From NCBI RefSeq assembly GCF_900103265.1, contig NZ_FMWX01000001.1, forward strand, positions 1 to 64,000: DNA of 64,000 nt, read 5' to 3'. The translations under genes were made by a program, and so were the position numbers. This DNA is from Sphingomonas sp. NFR15 (GTDB lineage Bacteria > Pseudomonadota > Alphaproteobacteria > Sphingomonadales > Sphingomonadaceae). Under the pieces are notes generated by a model. That model saw only the letters and a program-made list of their open reading frames with translations. It was not told where the DNA came from and searched no databases. Below, one piece after another: positions 1-9,880 of this stretch (the first letter of the stretch is position 1; each line of letters begins with the position of its first letter).

Positions 1-186
1 CTGGTGAACCGGTCAGCGGCACATGGCCCGCCGCTGCCGGTAGAAGCTGGATGACACCCGGCTGGGTGGTCCAAGAACGGGTAGCGGCTCACTTCGGGGT
101 CGGACTCTAGCTCCAACTGGAGGAAAAAACGGGGGTCACGTCAGACACTGCGCGAAGCTCGGACCCGCCCGGGTTCGGGCACGCCG

Positions 187-963
187 TCAGGCCGTAGCGG
201 CGCGAGCGACCCTCTGCTGGACGGTTTCTCCGCGTCTGGATTCGGAAAGCGCGCCAAACGGCCGAGCGCGACGATCGATCGAGGGGATCGAAAGCAAGGT
301 CGGCAGAATGATCGCGACGGCGGTCCCCCTGCCGGTGCGGCTGCGGATATGCAAATGCCCGTGGCTCGCGCGGACGAAGTCATGGACGCGAGAGAGGCCG
401 GCGCCACGCGCGCTGCCAGTGTCCGCGCCGCGCCGGGCGCGTTCCCGCACGTCCGGCGCCATGCCGCGCCCGTCATCGCAGATCAGTATCCAGAGCCGCG
501 CACCGACACGGGCGCTGCGCACCAGGATCGTGCGCGCATGGGCAGCATGCGCATTGGCGATGAGTTCGAGGACGCTCGCGTCGAACGCGGCCGGGTCGAT
601 CCGCGACCGCGATTCGGGCACGCCGATCTCCAGATCGAACTCGATTCTCGACCCCGCGAGGGCGTTCATCATCGGTGCGAGGCCCGCGAGCCGCACGCCC
701 ACATCGATTGCCTGGCAGGACGGCGGATGATCCCCGGCGCGAAGAAGATCGCTGGTCAGGCGGCCACCTTGAATGGCGGCATGCTCGATGGCTTCGAGCA
801 GCGTGATCCGCTGCGTCTGCGCGGGGTCACGGGCCAGGATGTTCTTCGCGGCGACGACGATGCCGAAGAGGTTGCGCAGGTCGTGGATCGCCTGCCGTTG
901 CGGCGGCGACGACGCGAACGAAACCGGCGTGGCTCGTGCCTGTGGGTTGCTCTTGTGGTACAT
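187..963 (-). CDS. Histidine-kinase-like ATPase domain protein
   Basis: This 258-residue protein has the core of a sensor histidine kinase without an obvious sensor or membrane segment. A DHp-like H-box (AIHDLRN, His27) is followed by an N-box (ELIANAH, Asn137), a G1 box (DDGRGM, residues 163-168) and a glycine-rich G2-like stretch (GSARGAGL, about 183-190), the order of an HATPase_c domain. It is probably a soluble phosphotransfer or kinase protein; no response regulator is adjacent. The ATG at 963 has a GGAGGG ribosome site about 8 nt upstream. The C-terminal 35 residues are basic and show no domain. The fold is secure; the signal and partner are unknown. Confidence 0.8.
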   Translation of the reverse strand: MYHKSNPQARATPVSFASSPPQRQAIHDLRNLFGIVVAAKNILARDPAQTQRITLLEAIEHAAIQGGRLTSDLLRAGDHPPSCQAIDVGVRLAGLAPMMNALAGSRIEFDLEIGVPESRSRIDPAAFDASVLELIANAHAAHARTILVRSARVGARLWILICDDGRGMAPDVRERARRGADTGSARGAGLSRVHDFVRASHGHLHIRSRTGRGTAVAIILPTLLSIPSIDRRARPFGALSESRRGETVQQRVARAATA

Positions 964-1227
964 CGTGGGGCCCTCCGGTGTCTGGTTCGAGTCCCTTGTG
1001 GGTCAGGCGTCACGCCCGCCCCATTCGCAATCCACCGTACGGGCAAGGCCATATGGTACCGATCCCAGCATGCCGAACGCCGCGCCGCCGGTAACAATCG
1101 GGCGGGCGACGACCAGCCATATCGGGAGATTTACGGACAGAGATGGGCGGCGCGTGCGCCTATCGTGACGCCAAGCCGCCGGGCCGCGAGGGCGCCGTCC
1201 GGTGATACCGACGTGAAAGGACAGGCC

Positions 1228-1563
1228 ATGCGCGGTTGCTGGATCTGGATCATTCCCATCGCCGCGCTCGCATCGTGCGAACCGCACGCACCGGAGCAAC
1301 CCGAAAAGCAGACGACGCAAGCGCCCGTGAACCAAGTCGCGGCGGTCATCGCGTTGCCGCCGGGTCAGCGCGAGGGCGTGTTCTTCCGCGCGATCCGCGA
1401 CGCGGATCTCGACTGCCAGGAGATCAAGACCGTCGAGCAGCTCGCCCCCGAAGGCGGGGCGCAGCAGTGGCGGGTGACGTGTGAGGACCGGGTTCCACAC
1501 CTCATCTCGATCCCGCCGCAGGGCCCCGCGATCGTCACAAGTCGCACCGCGCCGCGCTCTTGA
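1228..1563 (+). CDS. Small putative lipoprotein
   Basis: This 111-residue protein starts with a short hydrophobic segment ending in a lipobox-like LASC, with Cys17 as the lipidation site, followed by a Glu/Gln/Pro-rich linker. The mature part contains two cysteines (in LDCQE and VTCED) that could form a disulfide. I do not recognise a family. The reading frame stays open far upstream, but the ATG at 1228 is chosen because it gives the signal peptide and has AAAGGA 6 nt before it. It is followed 53 nt later by the HdeD-like gene. Confidence 0.65.
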   Translation: MRGCWIWIIPIAALASCEPHAPEQPEKQTTQAPVNQVAAVIALPPGQREGVFFRAIRDADLDCQEIKTVEQLAPEGGAQQWRVTCEDRVPHLISIPPQGPAIVTSRTAPRS

Positions 1564-1616
1564 TCGTCGGAACGCTCGCCCGGTGGCAGTCGCAATCGTC
1601 GAACACGGAGGATCAA

Positions 1617-2183
1617 ATGGCAACGCATGCATTCGAGGCGCAACTGCGCGTCAAATCGCTCGATACCGAAAGTTGGGGCTGGTTCGTCGGGACCGGCGCC
1701 GCCTTGGCCCTGCTGGGGTTCATCGCCTCGGCAAACCTGCTTCTGGCGGCGATCGCCGCGACCTATGTGGTGGGCGCGGCGATGTTCGCGGGCGGCATTC
1801 TGATGCTGGTCCACGCCTTTGGTGTGCGGCGCTGGGGCTGGGCCGCCTTCTGGGCGCTGTCGGGCCTGCTATACCTCTCCGCCGCCGCCGCGATACTCTA
1901 CCAGCCGTTGCTTGCCGCGGGACTGATCGTGCTTGTCCTGGCCGCTTCGATCGGCGCCTCCGGTCTGGTTCGGGTCGGCGTCGCTCTGGGCGCGCGGGGG
2001 CATGGCTGGGGCTGGATGCTGGCCTCTGGCCTCATCAGCATCGCGGCGGCGGTGCTCATCGCGATCGGTTGGCCCGCCAATGCGATCTGGGTGCTCGGTT
2101 TCATCCTCGCGATCGATCTGCTCTTCCAGGGATCGATGCTGATGCTGGTCGGGTTTGCACTCAGGAGCCGGCGGACGACCTGA
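1617..2183 (+). CDS. HdeD-family (DUF308) membrane protein
   Basis: This 188-residue integral membrane protein is made almost entirely of hydrophobic helices, about six segments of roughly 20 residues in pairs, as in the HdeD/DUF308 family. Members are linked to acid or general stress, but the biochemical role is not known. The start at 1617 is set by a strong GGAGGA site (about 1607-1612). The stop codon overlaps the first possible start of the next gene (TGATG at 2181-2185), suggesting co-transcription with the alcohol dehydrogenase. Confidence 0.75.
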   Translation: MATHAFEAQLRVKSLDTESWGWFVGTGAALALLGFIASANLLLAAIAATYVVGAAMFAGGILMLVHAFGVRRWGWAAFWALSGLLYLSAAAAILYQPLLAAGLIVLVLAASIGASGLVRVGVALGARGHGWGWMLASGLISIAAAVLIAIGWPANAIWVLGFILAIDLLFQGSMLMLVGFALRSRRTT

Positions 2184-2206
2184 TGATCGCGCGAGGGGGC
2201 GGCCCC

Positions 2207-3256
2207 ATGCCGGTGATGCGCGCCATGGTCTTCGACGGGCCGGGCCAACCGCTTCATGCGCGGGAGAGTCCGGTTCCCCGCCCCGGCCCAGGCGAATTGC
2301 TGATCGAGGTCAGCGCCTGCGGAGTCTGCCGCACCGATCTGCATGTCGCCGACGGCGAGATCGCCGCGCAATATCCGATTGTCCCCGGCCACGAAATCGT
2401 CGGTCGCGTGGTGACGATGGGGGCGGACGTGAAAGGCTTTGCGGATGATGATCGCGTAGGCGTGCCGTGGCTCGGCTCCACCTGCGGGCGCTGTCCCTAT
2501 TGTCGCGGCGGCCGCGAGAACCTTTGCGATCACCCGCAGTTCACCGGCGCGACACGCGATGGCGGCTATGCGACCCATGTCATAGCCGACGCGCGCTTCT
2601 GCTTCGCCCTGCCCGCGCGCTTTTCCGATGTCGAAGCCGCGCCATTGCTTTGCGCGGGCCTTATCGGCTGGCGCGCGCTCCGGCTGGCCGGGCCGGGCCG
2701 CCGTATCGGGCTCTATGGGTTCGGCGCCGCCGCGCATCTGCTGGCGCAGATCGCGATCGCACAAGGGCGGGATGTCTATGCGTTCACACGCGACGACGAC
2801 ACGGACACGCAAACCTTCGCTCGCTCGCTGGGTTGCGTCTGGGCCGGCGGCTCTTCGACCGCGACGCCGGCTCCCCTCGACGCCGCGCTGATCTTCGCGC
2901 CCGTGGGCGCGCTCGTGCCGCTCGCGCTCAAAGCCGTGAAGAAGGGCGGCCGGGTGGTGTGTGCTGGCATCCACATGAGCGACATCCCAAGCTTTCCCTA
3001 TGCCGATCTCTGGGAAGAGCGGGAGATCCTCTCGGTCGCTAACCTCACCCGCGAGGACGGCGAAACCTTCTTCGCGGCGATCGGCGCCATGCCGCTCAAG
3101 ATCATCACGGAGACCTTCGCGCTCGACGACGCCAACGTCGCGCTCGAGCGGCTGCGCGCGGGCGCGATCACCGGGGCCGCCGTGATCCTGCCCCGCCGCG
3201 ATGCCCAAAGCCCCGAATTATCGTCCGGGTTCGAGCCTGACCCTGTCGAGCCGTAG
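2207..3256 (+). CDS. Zinc-dependent alcohol dehydrogenase
   Basis: This medium-chain dehydrogenase/reductase is about 349 residues. It shows the catalytic zinc site (GVCRTDLH and the PGHEIVG motif), the four-cysteine structural zinc loop ([15 protein letters not shown]) and a Rossmann region starting at [10 protein letters not shown]. It resembles propanol-preferring AdhA/AdhP-type enzymes that interconvert alcohols and aldehydes with NAD(P). Three in-frame ATGs exist (2183, 2207, 2216); 2207 is preferred because GAGGGGG lies about 9 nt upstream. The 3' end overlaps the convergent P-type ATPase gene by 39 nt. Substrate cannot be told from the sequence. Confidence 0.88.
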   Translation: MPVMRAMVFDGPGQPLHARESPVPRPGPGELLIEVSACGVCRTDLHVADGEIAAQYPIVPGHEIVGRVVTMGADVKGFADDDRVGVPWLGSTCGRCPYCRGGRENLCDHPQFTGATRDGGYATHVIADARFCFALPARFSDVEAAPLLCAGLIGWRALRLAGPGRRIGLYGFGAAAHLLAQIAIAQGRDVYAFTRDDDTDTQTFARSLGCVWAGGSSTATPAPLDAALIFAPVGALVPLALKAVKKGGRVVCAGIHMSDIPSFPYADLWEEREILSVANLTREDGETFFAAIGAMPLKIITETFALDDANVALERLRAGAITGAAVILPRRDAQSPELSSGFEPDPVEP

Positions 3257-5446
3257 GGCGTTCAGCACGACCGTCAGCGAGGATAGCGCCATCGCGGCGC
3301 CCGCGAACATCGGCGAGAGCAGAATACCAAAGCCGGGATAGAGCACGCCGGCAGCGATCGGAACGCCGATGCCATTGAACAAAAAGGAAAAGAAAAGGTT
3401 CTGGCGGATATTCGCCATTGTCGCGCGGGCCAGTCGGCGGGCGCGCACCATCGCCGCGAGATCACCCTTGGTGAGCGTCAGGCCGGCGCTCTCGATCGCG
3501 ACATCGGTGCCGGTCCCCATCGCCACGCCGACATCGGCGGTGGCGAGCGCGGGCGCGTCGTTGATACCATCGCCGGCCATGGCGACGCGCGCTCCCCCCG
3601 ATCGCAGCGCCGCGACGACGCGTGCCTTGTCGGCGGGCCGCAGATCGGCGCGTACCTCGTCGATCCCGCCGAGGGCCCGCGCGACCGCCTCCGCCGTGGC
3701 TTGGCCATCGCCGGTTAGCATGACGATCCGCAGCCCTTCGGCGCGAAGCGCCGTAATCGCCGCCTGCGCGGACTCGCGGATCGGATCAGCGACCGCGAGC
3801 AATCCCGCCGCGCGCCCATCGACCGCGACCATCATCACGCCCGCGCCAGCGACGCGGTGCCGCTCGGCGGCATCCAACAGAAGCCGTGGATCCGCGCCGA
3901 CGCCACGCATCTGGGCATCGTTACCGACCGCCACGACGCGTCCATCGACAGTGGCGCGGACGCCAAGCCCCGTCTGAGACTCGAAGCCTTCCGCCCGCCC
4001 AAGCGCCAGGCCACGCTGCTTCGCGCCCGCGACGATGGCGCGCGCCAGCGGATGTTCGGAGCCGACCTCGACCGCAGCGGCCAGCGCCAGCAACGCGTCC
4101 GCCGGTATGTCGCCAACCGGTTCGACCGCGATCAGCTTCGGCTTACCTTCGGTGAGCGTACCCGTCTTGTCGATCACCAGCGTATCCACCGTGTCGAGCG
4201 CCTGGAGCGCTTCGGCGTTCTTGACGAGCACGCCCGCCCGCGCGCCGCGCCCGGTGCCGACCATGATCGACATGGGCGTGGCGAGCCCGAGCGCGCAAGG
4301 GCAGGCGATGACCAGCACCGCGACCGCATTCAACAGGGCGTGGCCGATGCGCGGCTCTGGCCCGATCAAGCTCCAGACGAGAAACGTGACGACGGCGATC
4401 ATCACCACGGCCGGAACGAACCAGCTCGCGACACGGTCGGCCACTGCCTGGATCGGGGCGCGGCTGCGCTGCGCCTCGGCTACCATCGCGACGATGCGCG
4501 CCAGCATGGTGTCGGCGCCGACGGCCTGCGCCTCCATGATCAGGCTGCCCGTATCGTTGATGGTGCCGCCGGTGAGCCGATCGCCCGGCGCCTTGGACAC
4601 GGGCGCCGGTTCTCCGGTTAGCATCGCCTCGTCCACCGATGACCGCCCGTCGATCACCGTGCCATCCACCGGAATTGCCTCACCCGGTCGGACGCGCAGC
4701 CGATCCCCCACCGCGACGTCCGCGAGCGGCACGTCCCGTTCGCCGCTCGCGTCGATGCGGCGCGCCGTCTTGGGCGCGAGATCAAGGAGCGCGCGAACCG
4801 CGCGGCCGGTGGCGGCGCGCGCCCGAAGCTCCAGCACCTGCCCTGCCAGGACCAGCGCCACCACCACACCCGCGGCTTCATAGTAAACGGGCGGCATGCC
4901 GCCGTGTGTATGCGCGGTCCCCCGGAATGCACCGGGCGCGATCGTCGCGCCCAGACTGTAGAGGAACGCCGCTCCGACCCCGAGGGCGATGAGGGTGAAC
5001 ATATTATAGTGGCCGGAACGAACCGACCCCCAACCTCGCTCGAAGAACGGCAGCCCCGCCCAAAGCACGATCGGCGCCGTAAGCGCGAGCTGGAACCAAG
5101 GCGACACCGCTGCCGGGACCAGGTGCAGCCCCAGCATCTCTCCGCCCATCGAGAGCAGGAGCAACGGCACGCACAGGGCCGCGCTCACCGAGAGGCGACG
5201 CGTGAAATCGAGCAGTTCGGGGCTTCGGTCCTGATCCGTGCTCGGCTCGACAGGTTCCAGCGCCATGCCGCAGATCGGGCAAGCACCTGGACCATCTCGC
5301 CGGACCTGCGGGTGCATCGGACAGGTCCAGGTTCCAGCAGTGGACATCAACGGCGCCGCAGCACCGCTCCCGCCACCCACCTCGCCGTCGCGCGCGACGC
5401 TGAGCGCTCCTTCTTCTCGATTGCCGAGCATAGCGGACTCCCGCAT
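3218..5446 (-). CDS. Copper/silver-type P1B ATPase with N-terminal metal-binding domain
   Basis: This 742-residue protein is a heavy-metal exporting P-type ATPase. The N terminus has a small cysteine domain (TCPMHPQ...GACPICGM, residues 41-61) typical of the CopA/SilP-type group that lacks the usual GMTCxxC domain. Then come TGEP (277-280, actuator), CPC (382-384, transmembrane metal site), DKTGTLT (phosphorylated Asp426), SEHP (463-466) and GDGINDAP (625-632). The last helix carries the ALSS motif of Cu(I) ATPases, while the preceding helix has FN where classical CopA has YN. It should sit in the inner membrane and export Cu(I) or Ag(I). No copper regulator or chaperone is next to it. Confidence 0.92.
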   Translation of the reverse strand: MRESAMLGNREEGALSVARDGEVGGGSGAAAPLMSTAGTWTCPMHPQVRRDGPGACPICGMALEPVEPSTDQDRSPELLDFTRRLSVSAALCVPLLLLSMGGEMLGLHLVPAAVSPWFQLALTAPIVLWAGLPFFERGWGSVRSGHYNMFTLIALGVGAAFLYSLGATIAPGAFRGTAHTHGGMPPVYYEAAGVVVALVLAGQVLELRARAATGRAVRALLDLAPKTARRIDASGERDVPLADVAVGDRLRVRPGEAIPVDGTVIDGRSSVDEAMLTGEPAPVSKAPGDRLTGGTINDTGSLIMEAQAVGADTMLARIVAMVAEAQRSRAPIQAVADRVASWFVPAVVMIAVVTFLVWSLIGPEPRIGHALLNAVAVLVIACPCALGLATPMSIMVGTGRGARAGVLVKNAEALQALDTVDTLVIDKTGTLTEGKPKLIAVEPVGDIPADALLALAAAVEVGSEHPLARAIVAGAKQRGLALGRAEGFESQTGLGVRATVDGRVVAVGNDAQMRGVGADPRLLLDAAERHRVAGAGVMMVAVDGRAAGLLAVADPIRESAQAAITALRAEGLRIVMLTGDGQATAEAVARALGGIDEVRADLRPADKARVVAALRSGGARVAMAGDGINDAPALATADVGVAMGTGTDVAIESAGLTLTKGDLAAMVRARRLARATMANIRQNLFFSFLFNGIGVPIAAGVLYPGFGILLSPMFAGAAMALSSLTVVLNALRLDRVRLEPGR

Positions 5447-5498
5447 TCTAAACGATCCCCCCGCATGCGCGTTCCAATATCCGCCACGGCTCGCGCTT

Positions 5499-6656
5499 CT
5501 ACAGGGAAGCGGCGCCAGAGACGATCGCGCTCACCGGCCGCCGGGCCGAGAACGGCATGGCGGACCCATGGCCGAACCGCATCACGATATCCGGTCTGCG
5601 ATCGGGCAAGCCAGCCCAGCGCGCGAGTTCGCCGCGCAGCGCGGGAACTTCGACGGGTTGATTGACGAAGGCGCATTTCATGCCGAGCGCGGTCGCCTGA
5701 AGCGCGAAGCGCTGGCAGGCCCGCCCTGCCTGTACCCAGGATTCGCGGGTGGCGCCTCGCGCTACGAAAATGGCGATGCCCGCCGATGAGCGTAGCTGCC
5801 TGGCATATTTGTCGTTTTCGGCATCGACGCGGAACGCCAGATCGAACATCAGCCGACCCAGCCACGTCGGCGCGATCGGGTTTCCGCTCAGGACGCTGAA
5901 CAAGCCATCCCCGCTCGCAAGCGCCGAACGAGGATTGAAGCGGAGCCAGCCCCTCAGTTCACGCAGGAATGCGCGATCGGCCATTTGCGCGCGATTGCCG
6001 GCGACCACGAGGTCCAGCACGCTTTCGATCTGCGCGCGAGCGGTCGCGATGATTACATCGACGCCGCGCACTTCCGCTGCAACCTCTAGCGCCTTCAGGT
6101 CGGAGACGGCGGCAGGGTGACCGTCATATTCCGCCCGCGTTGATTGGCGGCGCGGGATCGCCTCGAACAATGGCGACGATTCCGGTCGGCCCGGCGCGAA
6201 CTCGAGAAGGATCTGACCGGAGCCGGCGAGATCAGACCACACGGCCCCTCCCCGGCCTCGCGCGGCAGCCGCCAGCACGAGGTTCTCCAGCGCGCAGCCG
6301 AGGCTCACGAAGAGATGATGGTCGTCGGGATCGACCGCTGGGGTGCGACGGCTGTAGTCTGGACGGATTCCGATACGGTGTGGATCGAGCTGGAAACGCC
6401 ACGGCTGCACGTTGTGGCCGCTCGGCGCCAGCGCGGCGTATCGTACGAGGTCCAACAGTCCGGCGCGGTCGCCGAGCGGCGCACGCTCGGCCGCGACCGC
6501 CGCAGTGTAATCCGCCATCGAGCCGGTACGCGACGCATCCAGCGCCGCCGCACCGCCGGCTCCCGCCACGACCAAGCCCCCGCCGACAAGCATCTGGCGG
6601 CGGTTCATCATCATCGTGCCCGACGAGAACGAGACGTCGCTACGCGAAGACGACAT
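5499..6656 (-). CDS. Tat-exported nitroreductase-like (Acg family) protein
   Basis: This 385-residue protein begins with a Tat-type leader ([10 protein letters not shown] plus a hydrophobic stretch). The rest resembles the Acg/nitroreductase group: an N-terminal [12 protein letters not shown] segment, as in FMN-binding nitroreductases, and a C-terminal half with [15 protein letters not shown]. These proteins are flavin-fold relatives whose activity is often unknown. The start at 6656 is used because a GGGAAG site precedes it; the MMM cluster ending at 6606 is an alternative. It overlaps the stop of the upstream oxidoreductase by 17 nt, implying translational coupling. Confidence 0.75.
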   Translation of the reverse strand: MSSSRSDVSFSSGTMMMNRRQMLVGGGLVVAGAGGAAALDASRTGSMADYTAAVAAERAPLGDRAGLLDLVRYAALAPSGHNVQPWRFQLDPHRIGIRPDYSRRTPAVDPDDHHLFVSLGCALENLVLAAAARGRGGAVWSDLAGSGQILLEFAPGRPESSPLFEAIPRRQSTRAEYDGHPAAVSDLKALEVAAEVRGVDVIIATARAQIESVLDLVVAGNRAQMADRAFLRELRGWLRFNPRSALASGDGLFSVLSGNPIAPTWLGRLMFDLAFRVDAENDKYARQLRSSAGIAIFVARGATRESWVQAGRACQRFALQATALGMKCAFVNQPVEVPALRGELARWAGLPDRRPDIVMRFGHGSAMPFSARRPVSAIVSGAASL

Positions 6657-8121
6657 GGTCTTCCCGACAGATTGCCTGCACCGCCGATCGTGCCGTCATC
6701 AGGCCGCTTGGAAGGCCGCCGCCGGGTTGAACCCAATGGCCAGCCATCAGGAAGCGCTTCAGGTGCGGCAGCGTCTGTGGAAGAGTGCCAAAGCCGGTCT
6801 CCGGGGTCATCAGCCAGCCTTCCATGCTGCCCTGCCAGTTTCCGGTGAAGCGGATGACGGTAGCCGGCGTGGAGACGTCAACGATCTCGATATCGTCACG
6901 GACACCGGGAAGGCGCCGACCGAGAACCTCGATCACGGCTTCGGCGGCGCGGTGTTTCGCCGCTTGGTAGGCGGTGGCATCGTCATGGCGCAGGCCGGCC
7001 CACCATGCGCTGTTCCGTGTCGGCAGGAAGCAGGCGACCGCCGTCTTGCCCGCGGGAGCAAAGGTCGGATCGTAGTTGAAGATGCGGAACGCCAGCGCGT
7101 CCAGGCGGGTCAGCGGATCGACCTCGAACGGCGACTCGGCGCGGAGCGTGAGATAGCCCGGCTCACCGGACAATGGGCGTGCCAAGCCGAGGGAAACTTG
7201 CACATAGGAGGGAAAGGCCTCGTAGTGGGCGAAGGCCTTATCGAACGCCGGATCGTGATAGCGGCCGCCAAGAAGCGCGTGCAAAGTCGCGTGACCGTCG
7301 GCCGCCGAGATCACCCAATCGGCCGGGACGATCTCGCCAGAATCGAGCACAACGCCACAGGCGGTATCGTTTTCGACGAGGATGCGTTCGACGCGGATCT
7401 CATAGCGGATCGTACCGCCGAGCGCCTGCAGACGATCGACGACCGATCGGATGAGGGCCTGCGAGCCGCCGATCGCATAGCCGGCGTTTCGCCCGCTCAT
7501 CCAGGCCAGCGACAGGATCAGCGCAAGCGCCGAGAGGTTCGGCGTCGCCCCATCCCGAAAGAAGGAGCGCAACAGGGGGTTGCGGAAGCGCAGGCCGTAG
7601 TCACCGAGGCTGATATGCGCGAGACGCCAGACGAGTGGCAGATCGGGCAGCATCCTGAACATGCTCGCTAGCCTCGCGAGCCCGGATTCGCCGATCGGCG
7701 GCATCGGCAGATCGACGAGTTGGCGGACTGCCTTGGTCAGATGCCGGATTTCGTTTTCGTCCTCCGGTCCCACGGACAGGAGTTCCGCCTCGAGCCGCCC
7801 GACATCGGTGTAGATGCACAACTGCGCGCCACGCTCATCCTCAATTCTCAGGAATTCGTCATGGTCGACGAAGCGGAGCGAGTCGATTTCGCAGACCTCC
7901 TGCCATTCGGCGTGCAAAACGCCCCCGGGCCGCGAGCCCACGAGCCAGTGCATACACGTTTCGAAAACATAGTCGCCGCGTCGCCAGCTCGTGGCGAGGC
8001 CACCGGCACGATCATGCTGCTCGACGAGTTCGACGGCGTACCCGCACTTGCGCGCATACACCGCCGCGCACAGCCCGGCGATGCCGGCGCCGATGACGAC
8101 GATCTTGCGTTCACCCGGCAT
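6640..8121 (-). CDS. Phytoene desaturase / CrtISO-like FAD oxidoreductase
   Basis: This protein of about 493 residues opens with a classical FAD-binding motif (VVIGAGIAGLCAA), followed by an acidic residue in ELVEQHDRAGG. The C-terminal part (MAGHWVQPGGGLPSGLMTA) matches the second FAD-binding motif of the CrtI / carotenoid isomerase / retinol saturase family. It probably acts on a polyene or lipid substrate. No crtB or crtY is nearby, so a carotenoid role is only inferred. The ATG at 8121 (MPGERK) is preferred over longer in-frame starts because the FAD motif follows directly and AAGG lies upstream. It forms an operon with the nitroreductase-like gene. Confidence 0.82.
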   Translation of the reverse strand: MPGERKIVVIGAGIAGLCAAVYARKCGYAVELVEQHDRAGGLATSWRRGDYVFETCMHWLVGSRPGGVLHAEWQEVCEIDSLRFVDHDEFLRIEDERGAQLCIYTDVGRLEAELLSVGPEDENEIRHLTKAVRQLVDLPMPPIGESGLARLASMFRMLPDLPLVWRLAHISLGDYGLRFRNPLLRSFFRDGATPNLSALALILSLAWMSGRNAGYAIGGSQALIRSVVDRLQALGGTIRYEIRVERILVENDTACGVVLDSGEIVPADWVISAADGHATLHALLGGRYHDPAFDKAFAHYEAFPSYVQVSLGLARPLSGEPGYLTLRAESPFEVDPLTRLDALAFRIFNYDPTFAPAGKTAVACFLPTRNSAWWAGLRHDDATAYQAAKHRAAEAVIEVLGRRLPGVRDDIEIVDVSTPATVIRFTGNWQGSMEGWLMTPETGFGTLPQTLPHLKRFLMAGHWVQPGGGLPSGLMTARSAVQAICREDHVVFA

Positions 8122-8537
8122 GACGTTCGACCTTCTGGCGCGAGATATGCGCCGGCCCCCGCATGGCCAAAATGCGCGCGCCAACGCCCGCCTCACGCCG
8201 GAGGACTCGAGCCGCTCTGCCGCTCGCGACCGTCGCCCCGTCATCGGCGACACCGGGGAGCGCCCTCGCGAACGCGTCGCTATCGGGGTTGGCGGCGGTG
8301 TATGACATCGATGTCGTGTCCTTGCGGGGGTGCCGTCCGTCATCGAGAACGATCTGTGGTCGTCGCGCAAATACAGCTTTGGTCGGCGGGGTAGATATTC
8401 GGGTTATTACTGAAGAACCCCTCGTCTCGGCGACGGTAAACACGCTACCAACGGCGCCGAAACGATCTTGGGAAAACTACGTGTGTCGCCGTCGAGACGC
8501 CCGGGTCTATATGGACGGACATGCCAAGGAGGATCGT
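8122..8537. other. Divergent intergenic region
   Basis: This 416-nt stretch separates the leftward oxidoreductase pair from the rightward small-protein/Crp genes and should hold both promoters. I see no convincing gene. A perfect 12-nt palindrome GACATCGATGTC lies at 8304-8315. The segment 8395-8480 is less GC-rich than its surroundings, as expected near a promoter. Confidence 0.4.
8304..8315. promoter_or_regulatory. 12-nt palindrome, possible operator
   Basis: GACATCGATGTC is a perfect palindrome in the divergent region upstream of both flanking transcription units. It could be a dimeric regulator site, for instance for the adjacent Crp/Fnr protein, but it does not look like a Crp or FNR consensus. 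Chance occurrence cannot be excluded. Confidence 0.25.
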
Positions 8538-8726
8538 ATGAGCGATCCAAATGCTTATGATCGTCGCCGGGCCGCTGAAATTCGCCAGCGCGCGGCGAGC
8601 ATTCAGAATGTGGCGCTACGTCGACAATATCTTGAGCTTGCCAAGATCTATGAAGCGCGCGCGGCATCGGCGGGGGCTGGCGCACGAGGTAGGCACGATG
8701 GTGATCGACGCATCGACAATCCGTAA
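8538..8726 (+). CDS. Small hypothetical protein
   Basis: This 62-residue basic protein is rich in Ala and Arg, with a central helix-forming stretch (QRAASIQNVALRRQYLELAK). The ATG at 8538 is preceded by a near-perfect AAGGAGG at 8526-8532, which is the main evidence that it is real. The tail overlaps the start of the Crp/Fnr gene by 29 nt in another frame, implying coupled translation. I do not recognise a family. Confidence 0.65.
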   Translation: MSDPNAYDRRRAAEIRQRAASIQNVALRRQYLELAKIYEARAASAGAGARGRHDGDRRIDNP

Positions 8727-9435
8727 CCGCCTGCTGAAGCTGATGCCAGCCGACACGCTCGAGCGCCTGCTGCCGCATCTGCGGCCAGCGGTCATGCTGA
8801 GCGGAATGACGATCGACCACATCGATGGCCCCATCACGCAGATGTACTTCATCAACCGCGGCCTCGTTTCGCTGGTGAAAGTGATGCGGGATGGCCGGAC
8901 GGTGGAGGTCGGTGCCGTTGGAATCGAAGGGGTGACCGACCCGACCGCCCTCTTCGGCATCGATGAGGCGATCGTCGAGACGATGGTCCAGATTCCCGGG
9001 GACGCCTTTCGCATCGACCGGAGGATTCTGGTGGAGGAGATGGCAACCGACCCCGCGCTTTCGCGGGTGATGCAGCAATATACCCGCTTCGCGATCGGCC
9101 AGTTCGCGCAAACCGCAGCGTGCAATCGGCTCCACACGCTCGAAGAGCGGTGCTGCCGCTGGATTCTCACCGGCCAATATTGCGCGGGATCAGACACGTT
9201 CAACCTAACCCACGAGTTCTTGGGGATGATGCTCGGCGGTCCACGTTCTAGCGTGTCGCTCACGGCGAAAGTGCTTCAGCGCGCGGGCTGCATCGATTAC
9301 GTGCGAGGCCGCCTGACCGTGCTGGATCGCGACGCGCTTGAATCACTGGCGTGTGAGTGCTATTTTGAGACAAGAAATGCGATCGCCGTACTCTATGGGG
9401 CGGACGATTCGTCGCAGTTGATCGCTTCGATCTGA
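8698..9435 (+). CDS. Crp/Fnr-family transcriptional regulator
   Basis: This 245-residue protein has an N-terminal cyclic-nucleotide-binding-type beta-barrel (residues about 20-130, including GPITQMYFINRGLVSL) and a C-terminal winged helix with LTHEFLGMMLGGPRSSVS as the recognition region. There is no N-terminal cysteine cluster, so it is not an FNR-type Fe-S oxygen sensor. The effector is unknown. The ATG at 8698 is used; a GTG follows directly at 8701. It probably shares a transcript with the preceding 62-residue gene. Confidence 0.88.
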   Translation: MVIDASTIRNRLLKLMPADTLERLLPHLRPAVMLSGMTIDHIDGPITQMYFINRGLVSLVKVMRDGRTVEVGAVGIEGVTDPTALFGIDEAIVETMVQIPGDAFRIDRRILVEEMATDPALSRVMQQYTRFAIGQFAQTAACNRLHTLEERCCRWILTGQYCAGSDTFNLTHEFLGMMLGGPRSSVSLTAKVLQRAGCIDYVRGRLTVLDRDALESLACECYFETRNAIAVLYGADDSSQLIASI

Positions 9436-9522
9436 TCTATGTTGGATTCGAACATACGTCGCCGAGTACCCCTGATTACCTTCCGGTCGGAAACCGTTCA
9501 AATTTCGACTCAGGAGTTAGCT

Positions 9523-9804
9523 ATGATAAACCGGCGAGGTTCATTGCAAAATGAACTGCACGCCGTCAGAATAGCGATCATCGACGCCGAACGTGACATC
9601 TTGCAGTGGAACGCCCAGCGCCAGCGATCGTCTTTGGCGGGGCTGAACTGCGCGTCCCGGACGCGCCACCTTGAAGCGCGTTTGACCGCGCTACACCAGC
9701 GCCGGGCAGCCCTCATCGCGAGGATAACTGCGGGGGACGACGATTCCTTCCCCAAGGTGCCCCCTCCGGCACCGATGCAAGATAAGCCTCACCGGATCGC
9801 CTGA
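9523..9804 (+). CDS. Small coiled-coil hypothetical protein
   Basis: This 93-residue protein is dominated by a charged helical region (residues about 8-70) with spaced Leu/Ile/Ala, looking like a short coiled coil, followed by a proline-rich tail. The start at 9523 is supported by CAGGAG seven nt upstream. No family is recognised and no enzyme motif is visible. It lies 87 nt after the Crp/Fnr gene. Confidence 0.6.
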   Translation: MINRRGSLQNELHAVRIAIIDAERDILQWNAQRQRSSLAGLNCASRTRHLEARLTALHQRRAALIARITAGDDDSFPKVPPPAPMQDKPHRIA

Positions 9805-9880
9805 TTGCCTGGGTGACCCCGCCAGCAGGCGGTCGCGCTTGGCGGTTGAAGGTTGTCGGCAATCGCGCCACGGTCGGCGC

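Noticed and set aside
1..186. Possible tRNA-like or coding sequence at the left edge
   Set aside because: No cloverleaf with a convincing T-arm and no frame with family resemblance could be drawn; left unannotated.
1561..1620. GGAAC at 1569 considered as an EcfG (general stress) promoter for the HdeD-like gene
   Set aside because: No CGTT element is found at the required 16-17 nt distance.
1898..3208. A 436-codon minus-strand frame opposite the alcohol dehydrogenase and HdeD gene
   Set aside because: It spans two real genes on the plus strand and has no family features or ribosome site; treated as a shadow frame.
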